Source of the DNA: an uncultured Chlamydiae bacterium
GTDB lineage: Bacteria > Chlamydiota > Chlamydiia > Chlamydiales > SM23-39
Assembly (NCBI GenBank): GCA_903893545.1
Contig: CAITMJ010000018.1
Location: forward strand, 62,001 to 126,000
DNA: 64,000 nt
Direction of reading: 5' to 3'
In this document: piece after piece, positions 55,837 to 63,701 of the stretch
Numbering within the stretch: position 1 is the stretch's first letter
Layout of the letters: each line of letters begins with the position of its first letter
Translations under genes and position numbers: made by a program
The notes under the pieces: generated by a model
Told to the model about the DNA's origin: nothing
Seen by the model: only the letters and a program-made list of their open reading frames with translations
The model's database searches: none

Positions 55837-56527
55837 AAAGCAAAAAGACCGTCGGTTCTTTTTCTAGGGTAATGGGCTCCTGCCTCCATTTCGCAATGGA
55901 TCTGGTCGCCACTTGCTGTTTTGGCGTGGTCAGGCTCGCCGCCACACAAAGTTTTGTGTCGGGAGATAAGATCGAAAGAAGAAGGGAAAACATCTTGGCC
56001 GACCGGTAAGGCGCTTCGATAAAAATTTGCGTTTCTGTCTTGGCCCGTTTTTCTGCATCGCGGATTGCTGTCTCGAGCTCCAGACCCTCTCTTGGCAAAT
56101 AGCCGTGAAAGGCGAATTTCTGTCCTGAAAAGCCTGAGAGCTGCAAGGCAAAGATAAGCGATGAGGGGCCAGCATAGGTTTCTACATCTATCCCTTTTGT
56201 GTGGCAAAGCGCGACGAGATCTGCGCCGGGATCGGCTAGACAAGAGAGGCCCGCATCAGAGATCAGTCCCCAAACTTCTCCTTGAAGAAGCGGCGAGATC
56301 AGTTCGTTTAGCTCTTTTGTATGTTCGTTGAGTAGGCGAAGAGGCACTGCGACCATCTCATCATGAGATAAGAACTTCCGCAAATAGCGCCTGGCCGACT
56401 TCTCACTCTCAGCAATGAGCCCTTGAATCGATCGAACGACACTGCCAATCCCCGCAGGGAGAAATTGTTCTATAGAACCGTTCTCATCGAGCAAATTCGG
56501 AAGAAGAATTAGTTTACCGACTACCAC
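55829..56527 (-). CDS. RsmI-like/tetrapyrrole methylase family SAM methyltransferase
   Basis: 232 residues from GTG 56527. It contains GLISDAGLSCLADPGADLV, the GxPxxxDPG-like loop of the tetrapyrrole-methylase fold, and GPSSLIFALQLSGF. RsmI methylates C1402 of 16S rRNA, but this is the shorter, diverged branch (COG0313-related; YraL in old Chlamydia annotation, CT048 as I recall), without a clear N-terminal GxGPG loop: the start reads GKLILLPNLLDE. It overlaps holA by 14 bp, so the two are co-transcribed. The substrate is uncertain. Confidence 0.8.
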   Translation of the reverse strand: MVVGKLILLPNLLDENGSIEQFLPAGIGSVVRSIQGLIAESEKSARRYLRKFLSHDEMVAVPLRLLNEHTKELNELISPLLQGEVWGLISDAGLSCLADPGADLVALCHTKGIDVETYAGPSSLIFALQLSGFSGQKFAFHGYLPREGLELETAIRDAEKRAKTETQIFIEAPYRSAKMFSLLLSILSPDTKLCVAASLTTPKQQVATRSIAKWRQEPITLEKEPTVFLLSK

Positions 56528-57494
56528 ATAGCCTCGAGCGGAAAAGGTCTAGAAGAGCGCCATAAGAGGTCGATCCGGTGCGAGAGCGAAGTTCAATGTC
56601 AAAAAGAGCAGCTAGCCCTCGCTTGAAGTAGGCCGGCCCCAATCTCTCCGCCTGCCCAGTCCGTTTTTCGATAGTTTTTGGGTACACTTTTGGCAGAGCC
56701 GCCGCCCATTCTTCAGAAGAGGCATTTTCGGTTAGAAGAGTTGCAATCTTAAGGCCCAACTGAAGTTGTGCGCGAAGAGCCGGCAAGATCGCATGAAAGG
56801 CCGATTCCTCGGTGATGCCCGTCCCTTCCCAAATCCACTCTTCTGCCGTCTGCCAAACCGCAAATGTCCGGTTTGACGAAGCGGCCTTTACAACATCTGC
56901 AGTTTCGATGCGGGGATTTTCGCCGATATAGGAAAGGAGCTTATCGACCTCCCGCTCTAATACCCCTGCGTCTAGGTCGAGCCGTTCTAAAAGCGCTCGG
57001 AGAGCGCCTGGGCCAAACCGCTTACCTGAGTTTTCCACCTTCGCATTTAACTGCTGCTCAATCCGCTTTTCTTTTTCCCACGGTTTTTCTGCCAAAAGAT
57101 CGAGAACTACTCCCGCTTTTTCGGCCGCATCGCAAAGGGGCGATTTAGACTTTGTCGCCAAAATCAAATAGCCAAAAGTGGTGGGAAATAATTTGCTAAG
57201 AGAGACCGTATCGGCTTTTGCGATCTTTTCTACGTCATCGACAAGGACAATCGGCTCCTTGCCAAAAAGATCTGCAGTCTGCAAAGAATTGGAAAGTTCT
57301 CGGAAGTCAAGCGCATGGCCGGAAAATCGCTGGACGCTGCAATCTGCGCTTGGCAAGACGCGCAAGATCGACTCTAACATCTCTAGCCGCTCATAATCAT
57401 CGGCTAGGCTTACGCAATAGACTCTGGCTAAAAAACCCGAGGAGGCCGAGGTTTTGATCTGATTGAGAAAACTAGTCCGATTGGAGTATTTCAT
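56514..57494 (-). CDS. holA: DNA polymerase III subunit delta
   Basis: 326 residues. The AAA+-like clamp-loader delta fold shows VYCVSLADDYERLEMLESI at the start in place of an ATP site, LFGKEPIVLVDDVEKI in the Walker-B position, and a C-terminal helical collar with LDAGVLEREVDKLLSYIG. Delta opens the sliding clamp. No intact Walker A is expected or seen. The position before the RsmI-like gene matches CT047–CT048 (recalled), and CT047 may be this gene's equivalent. The gene is preceded by the divergent small gene at 57554. Confidence 0.8.
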   Translation of the reverse strand: MKYSNRTSFLNQIKTSASSGFLARVYCVSLADDYERLEMLESILRVLPSADCSVQRFSGHALDFRELSNSLQTADLFGKEPIVLVDDVEKIAKADTVSLSKLFPTTFGYLILATKSKSPLCDAAEKAGVVLDLLAEKPWEKEKRIEQQLNAKVENSGKRFGPGALRALLERLDLDAGVLEREVDKLLSYIGENPRIETADVVKAASSNRTFAVWQTAEEWIWEGTGITEESAFHAILPALRAQLQLGLKIATLLTENASSEEWAAALPKVYPKTIEKRTGQAERLGPAYFKRGLAALFDIELRSRTGSTSYGALLDLFRSRLCGSR

Positions 57495-57553
57495 TTTGAC
57501 TCTAGGCAGTGTCCTACAGTATAATAATCTTTCCCTTTAAAAGGATGGAATAA

Positions 57554-57709
57554 ATGGCTTTTTTTCGTAAAAAAGAACCGAAAATAGAAAAAAAAGAGGA
57601 AACTCCGAAAGTGCTTCCCAAAAAATCTCTACAAGAAATTATCACGAGCCGCGTTCTAACCGCTGAAGGCTGGCAACGAAGATCCCTTTCTAAGTCAAAG
57701 AAAAACTAA
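57554..57709 (+). CDS. Small basic protein of 51 residues
   Basis: The frame encodes MAFFRKKEPKIEKKEE…, ending SLSKSKKN, 51 residues with 19 Lys or Arg. The start has AAGGA 8 nt upstream, and the reading frame fills the gap between divergent holA and convergent parA, ending four bases over the parA stop. It is rich in Lys and Glu, with a possible short helix (LQEIITSRVLTAEGW). It is likely a conserved small protein, perhaps nucleic-acid-binding. I cannot name a family. Confidence 0.65.
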   Translation: MAFFRKKEPKIEKKEETPKVLPKKSLQEIITSRVLTAEGWQRRSLSKSKKN

Positions 57710-58464
57710 GCGGGTTTGCTTAAAATCTCTTTGGCTAGTTGGCGGTAATCATGCGACCCATGGCAATGGGTATCGTAGAGGTTGATCGGCTTTAGGTGAA
57801 GAGGTGCTTCGGCCAGGCGAATATTTTCCCGAATGATCGACTGGTAGACCTTCCCCTCAAAACGGGCGCGCAATTGATCTAACACTTCTTGCGAGTGCTT
57901 TGTTCTAAGATCCACTCTACAGGGCAAAATCCCGGCAATTTCAAGAGAGGGGTTCAATCTCTGTTTTACGATACTGATCGTCTTTAGAAGCTGGACAAGA
58001 CCGTGGAGGGCCATCACATGCGCCTCTACCGGGATCAATACCTCATTGGCGATCGTCAGTGCGTTTAGCGATAAAACACCTAGCGTCGGCGGGCAATCGA
58101 TCAGAAGAAAATCCCAAGGCTTATCCTTGATCTGGTGAAATTTATTCTTCAAAATACTTTCAGAGGCCACTTCGCTAGCCAGCGCTTTTTCTACGCCCGC
58201 TAAGACAGAAGAGGAAGGGATGAACGAAAGCCCTTCAATGCCAGTCGCTTCAATCGCATGCTCTACGCCCACATCCTCGGTTAGGACATCGAAAAGCCCT
58301 TTCCCTTTTTCCTTAAAACCATACCAAAGAGAGGCGGAGCCTTGAGGGTCCAAATCGATCAAAAGGACGCGCTGCCCAGCTTCTGCCAATGTCGCAGCTA
58401 GATTGACCGATGTCGTCGTCTTGCCAGACCCCCCTTTTTGATTCAAAATTGCAATCGTCCTCAT
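57706..58464 (-). CDS. parA: ParA/Soj family partitioning ATPase
   Basis: 252 residues. The deviant Walker A KGGSGKTT opens the protein, with the signature Lys in QKGGSGKT; Walker A' LLIDLDPQGSAS and Walker B LLIDCPPTLG follow. ParA ATPases drive chromosome or plasmid segregation with ParB. The size and sequence fit the chromosomal Soj type (annotated minD in C. trachomatis, CT582 as I recall). No parB lies beside it in this window, which is unusual for a Soj gene. Confidence 0.88.
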   Translation of the reverse strand: MRTIAILNQKGGSGKTTTSVNLAATLAEAGQRVLLIDLDPQGSASLWYGFKEKGKGLFDVLTEDVGVEHAIEATGIEGLSFIPSSSVLAGVEKALASEVASESILKNKFHQIKDKPWDFLLIDCPPTLGVLSLNALTIANEVLIPVEAHVMALHGLVQLLKTISIVKQRLNPSLEIAGILPCRVDLRTKHSQEVLDQLRARFEGKVYQSIIRENIRLAEAPLHLKPINLYDTHCHGSHDYRQLAKEILSKPA

Positions 58465-58563
58465 AAAATCTCCCCTTCGTGCTAATAAACTGGCGTATAC
58501 CTAATTCAATCAAATAAATTCTATTAGCATTTTAAGAGACCGGCCACATATACATGAAACCCT

Positions 58564-58737
58564 ATGAGTATGGGTGTTATCGTCGCGTCAACGCATCACA
58601 TTGAGTGGTTACTCCCTTGGTGGTGGTACCATTTTCGTCTACATAACACGCTTCCCGTCGCTTTTTTAGATCTTGGGATGAGCGACGCCTCCAAGGAATG
58701 GTTCAAACAAAGAGGGGAATTGCTATGTTTGGAGTGA
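58564..58737 (+). pseudogene. Truncated N-terminal remnant of a glycosyltransferase-like protein
   Basis: 57 codons encode MSMGVIVASTHHIEWLLPWW then WYHFRLHNTLPVAFLDLGMS and end LLCLE-stop. The pattern (GVIVA, a charged turn, W-L-L-P-W-W-W, P-V-A-F-x-D-x-G-M-S, then W-x-x-x-R-G) resembles the start of a hypothetical, glycosyltransferase-like family that I recall in chlamydia-related genomes at about 300 residues. Here it stops after the first unit. The stop is 6 bp before the PhyH gene, whose ribosome site GGAG lies inside the remnant. It may be a decayed gene or a leader peptide. Confidence 0.5.
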
Positions 58738-58743
58738 AAATCA

Positions 58744-59520
58744 ATGAATGTTGACGTTGCCGTGAAAGCAGACAGCCTAATCCCCAAGACATCCACCTTT
58801 GCAATAGAAAAACATCTTTTTGAAGTGCAGGGGTATTTGAAAATTGAGAATCTCTTTGCCAAAGAATTTATTCAACAGCTTAAGGCAGCAGCACTTAAAA
58901 ATATTGACTTCGACAGAGAAGCAATGACATTAAATCATGGCACCCAGGTGGCTCACCGCCGCTATATCGTAAACATTCCCTTCACATCTCCTTTCAATGA
59001 CGCCGCTTTCTATGCGAACCCCACTTTGATGGCATTGATGAGGGAATTTCTTGGAAGCCACTTCATTTTGAGCAGTTTAGGTTGTGTAATCTCACTGCCG
59101 GGAGCTACCGACCAGCACGTGCATGCAGATTATTATCCACTCTTTGAAGAGCGCCCCAATTTGGTCGGCATACATCCTCCTTTTGCGATTACTGTGGCAG
59201 TGCCTCTTGTAGATATCGATCTTTTAAATGGACCCACTAGGATTTGGCCCGGCTCTCACAAGACCTACCCAATCGATCAGAAAATGGAATCCTATCCCCA
59301 ACACCTACTCCATGGTCCTATAGGAAGCTGTTACTTTTGGGACTATCGCACATTTCATGCAGGCGGCCCCAATTTCTCCGATGAGATAAGGCCCTTGCTT
59401 TACTTTTCTTACACGCGTCGCTGGTTTAAAGACTCTTTAAATCCCGATCGCCTGGCGATTGACAAACAGGAATACCAGAAAATCCCGGAAGAACACCGCA
59501 AGTTGTTCCCTCCAAGTTAA
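58744..59520 (+). CDS. Phytanoyl-CoA dioxygenase (PhyH) family protein
   Basis: 258 residues. The 2OG-Fe(II) site is complete: QHVHADYYP provides His-x-Asp, TFHAGGPN the second His, and the block IRPLLYFSYTRRW the Arg that binds 2OG. The opening EVQGYLKIENLFAKEFI is typical of PhyH. Members hydroxylate small molecules, lipids or natural products. It follows the truncated remnant by 6 bp. GGAG lies 9 nt upstream of the ATG. Not known from Chlamydia, so it is probably an accessory gene of this lineage. Substrate unknown. Confidence 0.8.
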   Translation: MNVDVAVKADSLIPKTSTFAIEKHLFEVQGYLKIENLFAKEFIQQLKAAALKNIDFDREAMTLNHGTQVAHRRYIVNIPFTSPFNDAAFYANPTLMALMREFLGSHFILSSLGCVISLPGATDQHVHADYYPLFEERPNLVGIHPPFAITVAVPLVDIDLLNGPTRIWPGSHKTYPIDQKMESYPQHLLHGPIGSCYFWDYRTFHAGGPNFSDEIRPLLYFSYTRRWFKDSLNPDRLAIDKQEYQKIPEEHRKLFPPS

Positions 59521-59552
59521 AAAAATTATTAATACACCCTCTCTATTTCCCC

Positions 59553-59581
59553 TTTCAATTTAGAGGGTCCTCTGGTACAAT
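59553..59581 (+). promoter_or_regulatory. Candidate promoter for fabI
   Basis: TTTCAA (59553–59558), 17 bp, TACAAT (59576–59581). The start codon is 25 bp further on, with AGGAG at 59594–59598. An imperfect hairpin ACCCTCT … AGAGGGT (about 59536–59568) overlaps the −35 box. Confidence 0.4.
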
Positions 59582-59605
59582 TTGGGCACAAATAGGAGTT
59601 TTCTC

Positions 59606-60538
59606 ATGTTAAAAATTGATTTGCGAGGAAAACGGGCCTTTATCGCTGGAATCGGCGATGACAATGGCTTTGGTTGGGCAATCGCGAAAGCTCTGGCTGA
59701 AGCAGGGGCTGAGATTTTGATCGGCACCTGGGCTCCTATTGTAAAAATTTTTAAAATGTCTTGGGACGCTGGCAAGTTCGACGAATCGAGAATGCTCTCC
59801 AACGGGCAAATGATGCAGTACGCCAAACTCTATCCGATGGATGCGGTCTTCGATAAGATGGACGACGTCCCTCAAGAAGTGCGCCAAAATAAGCGCTACG
59901 CAGAACTCTCTAACTACACCATTTCCGACGTCGTAAAACAAGTAGAAGCCGATTTTGGCCAGATCGACATCCTCGTCCATTCTCTAGCCAACGCTCCAGA
60001 AGTGACAAAAGATCTTTTAGACACCTCCCGCCAAGGCTACCTCGCCGCGATGAGCTCGTCAGCCTACTCCTTCATCAGCCTTCTTTCCCACTTTGGTCGG
60101 ATTATGAACGCAGGCGGCTCAGTCCTCTCTTTGACCTACATCGCCTCAGAACGGGTCGTTCCTGGATATGGCGGCGGAATGAGTTCTGCAAAAGCCGCTC
60201 TTGAGAGCGACACGCGAACTCTCGCTTGGGAAGCAGGCCGTAAGTGGAATCTCCGCGTAAACACAATCTCTGCAGGCCCCCTTCGCAGCCGCGCCGCAAA
60301 GGCAATCGGGATGATCGACGATATGATCGCCTACTCCAAAGCCAATGCTCCCCTCTCTAAAGACCTCGAAGCGGAAGAAGTCGCCAACGCCGCAACCTTC
60401 CTCCTCTCCCCTCTAGCCTCTGCTATTACAGGTACAGTGCTCTATGTAGATAATGGGATGCATGCGATGGGCCTTGCAGTAGATAGCTCTGCATTGCAGA
60501 AAAACCCAACTTATAGTGAAGTTTCTTGTAAGAGCTGA
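59606..60538 (+). CDS. fabI: Enoyl-[acyl-carrier-protein] reductase FabI
   Basis: About 310 residues from ATG 59606, with AGGAG 7 nt upstream. It reduces enoyl-ACP in fatty acid elongation using NADH. Rossmann opening [20 protein letters not shown] is the plant/chlamydial type of FabI. The active-site Tyr is in [23 protein letters not shown], with the Tyr-x6-Lys relation for the Lys of SAK. It is longer than E. coli FabI (262) because of insertions in the region WAPIVKIF … [16 protein letters not shown], as in plastid enzymes. CT104 as I recall. Together with AccA it serves the lipid pathway. Confidence 0.93.
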   Translation: MLKIDLRGKRAFIAGIGDDNGFGWAIAKALAEAGAEILIGTWAPIVKIFKMSWDAGKFDESRMLSNGQMMQYAKLYPMDAVFDKMDDVPQEVRQNKRYAELSNYTISDVVKQVEADFGQIDILVHSLANAPEVTKDLLDTSRQGYLAAMSSSAYSFISLLSHFGRIMNAGGSVLSLTYIASERVVPGYGGGMSSAKAALESDTRTLAWEAGRKWNLRVNTISAGPLRSRAAKAIGMIDDMIAYSKANAPLSKDLEAEEVANAATFLLSPLASAITGTVLYVDNGMHAMGLAVDSSALQKNPTYSEVSCKS

Positions 60539-61692
60539 ACACACACTGCGCAATCGAAAGATCTCCGCAGTGTTCTAAGTCCAATTTTCCAATCAAACGC
60601 TTCGTACTCATTGACCCCTTTGGTTCCGATCTGACCTGGGCGGTTCGAGCGGAAAACATGGCCGCAAAACTCCCCTTCACCTCGTAGAAGTTCAAATTTC
60701 AAGAAGAAGCTTCGGGTAGAAGATTGAATCGCAATGGTCTGCCCAAGAGCAAAGACAGTCCCCTTCTTCCCATCGATCGAGATTTCGATATCGGGAGAAG
60801 CGTCACAGTAGTACGCAACCTCAAAAAGATCGTCCCGGGTAATTTCGAAAGTAGGCTTAAATTCCGCGATTCCCTCGGAAATATTTTCAGAAACAAGACT
60901 ATGTAAAGTCGATCCACTCATCCAAAACAGGTCCCCATCTTCTCGATAAACATCATCCAAAAGGTTTTTAGAAACCTCTACTCGATCTAGCGCTGCCAAC
61001 TGAATTTGCGCCAGATGATCCTTAAGAAGGCGGGGCTGGTATTCTCCATCGACTAAGATCCAATCGATAAGCCGTGGAGCCGGCTCAAAACGATCTTGCT
61101 TCAAATCAAATCCAACGGCCATTTGAAGCCCGGGATGGTAAAAGTCGCAAACAGGCATTTTGACAAACTGCAGACTCACCCAATATTCCCACCAATCAGA
61201 GGCCGAAAATTGGGCCGTGTCCAACTGTGTATTCGAACACCCTTCACGGCAAATATCATAGCGAAATTTCCAGAGTGGAGCCAGGGTCTTATCTGCATAA
61301 AAAGAAAAAATTTTATGCAAAGAGGCCTCGATACTCGCGTTGCATTCCGCACCGAGAACATGTTTAAAAAGACGCATGCGGAGCAAAAGAGGCGCTATCT
61401 TAAGACCTTGATAAATGTCATAAGAGCGGGGAAAGTCATGCAGGTAAATCGGAAAATTTCCCTCTACCGTTTGGAAGGCAAAAAGACGGGATAAAAGAGT
61501 TTTTGCCTCTTGCACTGTCTCCCCTTTTTTCTGAGAGAGAAGAGAGAAGGCATAACAGATGTTTTCATAGATCGGGATCGTATCGTCCGCATGCACAAAA
61601 CCGGTGCGCGGGCTCTGTCTTTTTTTCCCAGCTAAAAAAGCCAGATCCAATGAACGAACAGTTCGTTTTAGCTCGAGAGTTTCTTCTGTCAT
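60511..61692 (-). CDS. Conserved hypothetical protein, helical-barrel plus beta domain
   Basis: About 393 residues from ATG 61692. The N-terminal 250 residues look like alpha-helical hairpins ([40 protein letters not shown]), as in alpha/alpha toroids of glycosidases and polysaccharide lyases; the last 130 are beta-rich. W-rich patches ([13 protein letters not shown]) could bind sugars. I see no catalytic signature, so the enzyme class is not assigned. The 3' end overlaps fabI by 28 bp, tail to tail. No signal peptide is visible, so a cytoplasmic role is likely. Confidence 0.6.
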   Translation of the reverse strand: MTEETLELKRTVRSLDLAFLAGKKRQSPRTGFVHADDTIPIYENICYAFSLLSQKKGETVQEAKTLLSRLFAFQTVEGNFPIYLHDFPRSYDIYQGLKIAPLLLRMRLFKHVLGAECNASIEASLHKIFSFYADKTLAPLWKFRYDICREGCSNTQLDTAQFSASDWWEYWVSLQFVKMPVCDFYHPGLQMAVGFDLKQDRFEPAPRLIDWILVDGEYQPRLLKDHLAQIQLAALDRVEVSKNLLDDVYREDGDLFWMSGSTLHSLVSENISEGIAEFKPTFEITRDDLFEVAYYCDASPDIEISIDGKKGTVFALGQTIAIQSSTRSFFLKFELLRGEGEFCGHVFRSNRPGQIGTKGVNEYEAFDWKIGLRTLRRSFDCAVCVQLLQETSL

Positions 61693-61747
61693 AGCCACCA
61701 ATTTTGACCGATTTTCGATTTAAATAACAGGGTCAAAAAATTTTTCC

Positions 61748-61776
61748 TTGTCGAATTTTAAGATGTGGCATATAAG
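61748..61776 (+). promoter_or_regulatory. Candidate promoter for the gene at 61874
   Basis: TTGTCG (61748–61753), 17 bp, TATAAG (61771–61776), leaving a leader of about 90 nt. The 181 bp gap also contains a hairpin (TTTTGACC … GGTCAAAA, 61702–61738) next to the divergent gene start, and a 16-base match to the sucB palindrome. Confidence 0.4.
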
Positions 61777-61873
61777 GTTCTTCTAAATTTTTCATAAACC
61801 GGACATATGAAAAAGTTGAATTCCTTGTAAAGAAGAGCGACATTTTTCAATGCCCAAACAAAGAAGGTAAATT

Positions 61874-62278
61874 ATGGCAAATCCCATCACAAGCTCGGCT
61901 CCAGCAGAAAACACAAGTTGCATGCAAAAGCTCTACGACTTCCATAATGATGGCGTAAAGGCATTAGGAAGCAGCGATTCTTGGCACGTTAGAATGCTCA
62001 CAGCTCATCCAGGCGATTTTACCATTCTAAAGATCATTAAACTCGTAGCTACTCTCCTCATCGCTCCTATCAATTGGATGCTCTCTTGCTGCAACAGGAA
62101 CCCAGCAATTGAAGAGAGCAAAGAGGGGAGCGCATCTAAATTGCCTCTATCAAAGTCGGTCACTCCTAAGGTCATCCATCTGCCCATAGATACAGCTAAA
62201 GTTGAAGAGGCCAAAAAGCTTGCGCTAGCACTAAATCCGGAAGAGCTGAATATATTTCTCGCTGCCCTCAAAGTCTGA
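61874..62278 (+). CDS. Small Ser/Ala-rich protein with one hydrophobic patch
   Basis: 134 residues. There is a central hydrophobic helix (about 53–71, IIKLVATLLIAPINWMLSCC) flanked by polar, Ser-, Ala- and Lys-rich parts, and a C-terminal helix (EELNIFLAALKV). The N-terminus MANPITSSAPAENTS resembles the low-complexity, Ser/Thr-rich starts of type III secreted chlamydial proteins, but this cannot be proven here. The ribosome site AAGG is 6 nt upstream. It has its own candidate promoter and a strong terminator, so it is a single-gene unit. Confidence 0.6.
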   Translation: MANPITSSAPAENTSCMQKLYDFHNDGVKALGSSDSWHVRMLTAHPGDFTILKIIKLVATLLIAPINWMLSCCNRNPAIEESKEGSASKLPLSKSVTPKVIHLPIDTAKVEEAKKLALALNPEELNIFLAALKV

Positions 62279-62285
62279 TCAGACA

Positions 62286-62315
62286 ACCCGTGAAGATTTT
62301 CTTCACGGGTTTTTT
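62286..62315 (+). terminator. Intrinsic terminator
   Basis: ACCCGTGAAG ATTTT CTTCACGGGT followed by six T: a perfect 10 bp stem, 8 bp after the stop of the small gene at 61874. Confidence 0.92.
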
Positions 62316-62338
62316 CCATTTCTGATACAGTCTGGATC

Positions 62339-62722
62339 ATGATTTTTGGTCTCATACCCAACGAAGCAAGCGAGCTCACCGCTGCCCAGGAAACGATTTT
62401 CCAAGGCGCAGATGCTATGCCTTCAGGCAACTATGGCTTGGCTTTTGTGAAGATGCTTTTAACTCTAGTATTCCTACTCTCTCTCTTTATCATCACCGTT
62501 TGGTTTTTAAAGCGCCTCATTCGATCTAGACTAGAAAAAGGATCGGGACAACAGAAAATCATTCAAGTATTAGAAAAGAAGATGATCAGCCCCAAAACGA
62601 TGCTCTATGTCATTGAAGTTGAGGGAAAAAGAATTCTAGTCGCCGAATCCCATCTCGAAGTTCGCCCGATTTCAGAGATCGGAAACGAACCGGTATCTGT
62701 CGATTCGACTCCCATCGCTTAA
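62339..62722 (+). CDS. FliO-like membrane protein
   Basis: 127 residues. A hydrophobic helix (about 34–56, FVKMLLTLVFLLSLFIITVWF) is followed by a charged turn KRLIRSRLEKG and a cytoplasmic domain with IIQVLEKKMISPKTMLYVIEVEGKRILVAES, which is the FliO pattern (L-x-x-x-x-L-x-P-K-x-x-L/I-x-x-I/V-x-V-x-G-x-x-x-L-V/L-x-G). FliO helps assemble the FliPQR core of the flagellar export gate. No other flagellar gene is in the window. Chlamydiae have a few flagellar-like type III genes, so it may serve those. It follows the terminator at 62315 by 23 bp. Confidence 0.65.
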   Translation: MIFGLIPNEASELTAAQETIFQGADAMPSGNYGLAFVKMLLTLVFLLSLFIITVWFLKRLIRSRLEKGSGQQKIIQVLEKKMISPKTMLYVIEVEGKRILVAESHLEVRPISEIGNEPVSVDSTPIA

Positions 62723-63232
62723 ACTTCCAATCGGCTGAAAGCAAAAGGCGAGAAAGCCGTGCATTTTCGCGCTTCGATCCGTCCACCAAGGTCTCTGTTG
62801 ATCAGTTTTCACAAGTTTCCTGACGTCATCTTTGCGCTCTACACCGCTCCACTCCCGTTCTAATGTAGCAATAACTGGGCGCATCGGTAGAGGAAAAACC
62901 AATCCACAAAGCGCAGCGCATTCGACGGCAAGCACATAGAGAGGCGTCTTAACAAGAAAACAAACTTCTTGAGCCAGGGAAAACCAAGCTTCAGGAAGAT
63001 CTCTTTTTAAAAGATTTGCAGAGACAAGGGTCACGCAGCGAACCGCATGCGCGGCCGCAATCACCGCTGAATAAAGAGGCAACCCCATCAAAATCAAGAA
63101 ACACTTTGCAGCAATGTCCTGCACTTTATCTGGAAGATACATCAGCTTGGCAGCATCTCGATTGTCGACAGCAACGTATTCAACAAATCCCTTGTGATAT
63201 TCTACTTCAGCCAAAAGCCACGAGGTGTTCAC
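62672..63232 (-). CDS. Hypothetical membrane-associated protein
   Basis: 186 residues, with two or three moderately hydrophobic helices (about 40–62, 66–78, 95–117). No family recognised. Its last 17 codons overlap the fliO-like gene tail to tail by 51 bp, which is longer than usual; both frames look coding by codon use. It overlaps the NfeD-like gene start region by 4 bp on the same strand (ATGA-type), so it is probably co-transcribed with it. Function unknown. Confidence 0.5.
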   Translation of the reverse strand: MNTSWLLAEVEYHKGFVEYVAVDNRDAAKLMYLPDKVQDIAAKCFLILMGLPLYSAVIAAAHAVRCVTLVSANLLKRDLPEAWFSLAQEVCFLVKTPLYVLAVECAALCGLVFPLPMRPVIATLEREWSGVERKDDVRKLVKTDQQRPWWTDRSAKMHGFLAFCFQPIGSLSDGSRIDRYRFVSDL

Positions 63233-63693
63233 GGAACTTTCCTAGCAGAAACAACGAGTAAAAGACCTCGACTTTCAGTAACGCTTACCTCAATTCCCTT
63301 CTCAATATCGCCGCTCTCTGAGATGGCTGAATAGAATTGACCATCGATCTCAATTTGACCAGAAGGTTTTAAATCCGTTGTCGCTTTTGCAATCTTTCCA
63401 ATCATCTCCCTAGAAGATTCGATGACCTCGAAATCTGCAGTCAAAAGAACCGTTTCTTTCCTAGCTGATAAGCGAACCCTCCAAAGAGCAAAGCGAACGA
63501 TCGCGTATACAGCAGCCGAAAGAGAGAGAAGGTAAAGAGTGAGCAATAAAAAGCCGGGTCTTGTCGCATGAAAAAGGAAAATGCTCATCAGGAGTAAAAA
63601 GCTTCCCCCAACAGCTAACACCGCACGAGGGAGAAAAAACTCCAAATAAATGAAAAAAAGTCCTGAAAGGGCAAGCGCCCATACAAAAAGCAT
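63229..63693 (-). CDS. NfeD-like membrane protein
   Basis: About 154 residues from ATG 63693 (a TTG at 63729 extends the frame). Four hydrophobic helices (about 1–80) are followed by an NfeD-type OB domain: GKIAKATTDLKPSGQIEIDGQ, then the pattern YSAISE … GIEVSVTES, with the typical G-x-A-x-T-x-L-x-P-x-G-x-I/V start. NfeD proteins often sit beside stomatin-like proteins or proteases and organise membrane microdomains. No stomatin is in view. The start is 9 bp from the hemL stop at 63702, on the same strand. Confidence 0.75.
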   Translation of the reverse strand: MLFVWALALSGLFFIYLEFFLPRAVLAVGGSFLLLMSIFLFHATRPGFLLLTLYLLSLSAAVYAIVRFALWRVRLSARKETVLLTADFEVIESSREMIGKIAKATTDLKPSGQIEIDGQFYSAISESGDIEKGIEVSVTESRGLLLVVSARKVP

Positions 63694-63701
63694 GTTACAG
63701 T

